Of a stretch of DNA of 38,400 bases, positions 37,014 to 38,400 are shown one piece after another; within the stretch, counting starts at the first letter, position 1, and the number at the start of each line of letters is the position of its first letter. The translations under genes and the position numbers were made by a program. A model generated the notes under the pieces. It worked only from the letters and a program-made list of their open reading frames with translations, was not told the origin of the DNA and did no database searches. The stretch comes from Nemertoderma westbladi (lineage: Eukaryota > Xenacoelomorpha > Nemertodermatida > Nemertodermatidae), in NCBI GenBank assembly GCA_032718475.1, contig JAUCBJ010007114.1:1-38400 (forward strand), in the 5' to 3' direction.

Positions 37014-37500
37014 AAATGCAGCTGCAATGCAGCATGCCGATCCTAGTAGTAGTAGTCCTATCTACTAGTGTAAAGTTCGGTGTGTCAGTGAGGAATGACA
37101 AAGTATCCAAACTAAAGTCTCTAACATAGTGTTGTCAGTTTTAAGTTCAGTAAAAGGCGTGAGCAAATGGCAAACTGTAATTGTGGTATTGGTACCACCC
37201 CTGTCCCGTGTCATGCAATTTTGCCATTGGATCAGAGACTCGTCACATGGTACAATCGTCGCCCCCCACATGCAGTCCTATACGTCCTCTGTATAATACC
37301 GTGGTGTCTGTGGCAATGTCATTTGCTCCACAAATTCCAGACCTCGAAAGGCGTGGTTGGAAAGGGATCGAGCAATATTGGATCTGATCTCTAGAACAAG
37401 AGTCTCCGAGTGTTTAACAGCTGTGAAGAGTCCGTGGTGTATTGTGGCTTATAACTTGCCTTGGCTAATGGCGGATAGATCGATGTCGACAGGTCTGCCC
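37014..37500. other. LINE 3' flank and unassigned sequence
   Basis: A short AGTAGTAGTAG tract follows the RTE stop and may be its microsatellite tail (37046-37057). Two overlapping 68-75 codon frames (37167-37394) have no resemblance to known families and are not called as genes. Confidence 0.4.
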
Positions 37501-37880
37501 CCATCTCTGTCTCACCCAAAACCCCACCCCAGCCCCCACCCTCATGTCTCACCCCCACCTCCCACCCCACACCCTCACGCTCTGCCCCCCACTTACCAAC
37601 CCCACCCATCCACTCTGTTCTAATCTAACCATCAATTAACTCTGTCTATTCTGGTATTCAACCGGCCTCTCTCAACCCCTGTCCCCAACCCCTTGTCCCT
37701 CATGCCCCCCCCCCCCCCCCCCCCGGCCCTCCACCCCCCACCGCCTACCCCCACACCCCATCCCCACCCCACCCCATCCCCACCCCACCCCATCCACCCC
37801 AACCTGGCACCCACACCCCCCACAACCCACCCTCCCCACCCCCCACATACACAGACCCACCCTCCCACACACGGTTTTCT
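37501..37880. repeat. C-rich low-complexity tract (CCCCACCC)
   Basis: Dominated by CCCCACCC/CCACCCC words, including a 20-C run at 37705-37724. Apparent Gly-rich or Pro-rich ORFs through it reflect composition only. Confidence 0.95.
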
Positions 37881-37918
37881 GCGGTAAGTTGTCTGCTATT
37901 TTCATTATTTGATTGTGT

Positions 37919-37938
37919 GGCCCTTACTTAAAAGAGCC
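37919..37938 (-). terminator. Degenerate histone-type stem-loop, second copy
   Basis: Sense strand GGCTCTTTTAAGTAAGGGCC: the left arm and loop match the histone stem-loop, but four extra bases disturb the right arm. It follows a diverged repeat of the SGNH 3' end (CTACTTGCTGTGGT, about 37966-37979). Confidence 0.45.
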
Positions 37939-37985
37939 ACTCAGAAATAGGAATTACTGTGGACACTAACCACAGCAAGTAGATT

Positions 37986-38001
37986 GGCCCTTAAAAGGGC
38001 C
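37986..38001 (-). terminator. Histone mRNA-type 3' stem-loop after the SGNH-like gene
   Basis: On the sense strand this is GGCCCTTTTAAGGGCC, a perfect 6-bp stem with a TTTA loop. It fits the metazoan histone stem-loop consensus GGYYCTTHTHARRRCC at every position and is preceded by ACCCAAAC, like the CCAAA flank usual in histone genes. It lies 29 bases after the stop codon of the SGNH-like ORF, the normal histone distance. A purine-rich U7-binding downstream element (CAAGAAAGA type) is not evident. No histone coding sequence is present in the window. Confidence 0.6.
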
Positions 38002-38030
38002 GTTTGGGTTGTTAGGACTTAATGTGGGTG

Positions 38031-38400
38031 CTACACCACAGCAGGTAGAGCATCCTGGATAGTGGAATACAACTTGCACTGTCCGACATCACTAAGGTGT
38101 ATGCCATCAGAGTGAAGCAATGCTCCTCCCTGCAGCCGATGGCATAGAGCACCTTTCATGGCTATGATGCGGTCGTATTGATTTTACCTCAGCCACGCCG
38201 CTATCCTGCTGTTTGTAGCCACACGCCGCGAATCAAAATCAGGGTCCACAGGTATTCTCTTCAGGCGCATTGACGCGTGACGATTTGTGCCCATAAATCA
38301 GAGGAGGCCTCATTGGATGAATATTCTGTAATCATTGCCTTCAATTTGGTGACAACAAAATCTGTCTCTCTCACACACAGATCGTTGCCTCCAAACATTA
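38031..38400 (-). pseudogene. SGNH/GDSL hydrolase-like gene, 3' part, broken
   Basis: Paralogue of 24933-25552 on the opposite strand, entering from the right edge. Encodes FGGNDLCVRETDFVVTKLK (block III, G-x-N-D) and SDGIHLSDVG (block V, D-x-x-H), ending LPAVV and TAG at 38031-38033. Compared with the other copy there is a one-base loss near 38265-38285, causing a frame change, and a break near 38180-38190 (TAA after AAWL). The breaks are at different places from those in the other copy, so both decayed independently. The 5' part and any promoter lie outside the window. Confidence 0.75.

Noticed and set aside
37167-37394. Two overlapping small ORFs after the RTE-like LINE
   Set aside because: Cys/Trp-rich but match no family I recognise, and no supporting signals are seen.
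37500-37905. Pro-rich and Gly-rich ORFs on both strands
   Set aside because: Composition artefact of the CCCCACCC tract.
37900-38400. A histone gene on the minus strand
   Set aside because: The stem-loop is histone-like, but the ORF directly before it is SGNH-like, with G-x-N-D and D-x-x-H motifs; no histone peptide is encoded in any frame.

Overview
This is a eukaryotic window, almost certainly from an invertebrate animal, made almost entirely of transposable elements. It has at least three BEL/Pao-type LTR retrotransposon copies, two non-LTR retrotransposons, two copies of a TTAA-flanked DNA element, a tRNA-type SINE, several tandem repeats and unusually many long G/C homopolymer runs. There is no operon logic, ribosomal RNA or convincing complete host gene. 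Two AT-rich stretches on the minus strand (17.2-18.2 kb) look like exons of a host gene. The species cannot be named from the sequence.

Layout. 1-12.3 kb, minus strand: one large BEL/Pao element. In sense order (right to left) it has a leader with three hairpins, a poly(A) signal and a primer-site-like motif (12.19-12.04 kb); three unusual upstream coding blocks, here called D, C and B (11.66-8.46 kb); and an intact 1755-codon gag/protease/RT/RNase H/integrase frame, block A (8.5-3.25 kb). Then come a 36-bp minisatellite (3.1-2.46 kb) and a further ORF, block E, with an RNase D-like exonuclease region and CCHC zinc knuckles, which runs off the left edge. 12.3-13.8 kb: AT-rich, one hairpin, one poly-C run. 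13.8-16.9 kb, plus: a 5'-truncated CR1/Jockey-group LINE with a long intact EN-RT frame. 16.9-18.2 kb: AT-rich, two candidate host exons. 18.4-22.9 kb: a TTAA DNA element, then a decayed, truncated second copy of the large BEL/Pao element. 22.9-23.45 kb: CACGC-type low complexity. 23.5-25.55 kb, plus: a Pro/Tyr/Asn-rich basic ORF, four 103-bp repeats, and an SGNH-hydrolase-like ORF with its own TATA box. 26.3-26.6 kb: SINE. 27.6-32.35 kb, minus: a different, internally deleted BEL/Pao element preceded by closely packed, well-initiated small ORFs. 34.8-37.0 kb, plus: a broken RTE-like LINE interrupted by the second TTAA element. 37.5-37.9 kb: C-rich. 37.9-38.4 kb, minus: 3' part of a second SGNH ORF followed, 29 nt after its stop, by a sequence matching the histone mRNA 3' stem-loop consensus.

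How it fits together. The most striking signals are these. (1) In the large BEL/Pao element the coding blocks meet at long runs of G (sense strand), and run lengths and resulting reading frames differ between the two copies. (2) An exonuclease-like ORF lies downstream of pol in the same orientation. (3) A histone-type 3' end is attached to an intronless SGNH-like gene family, with a diverged second copy of that 3' end next to it. All are sequence-level inferences. Homopolymer lengths in particular could be assembly errors.
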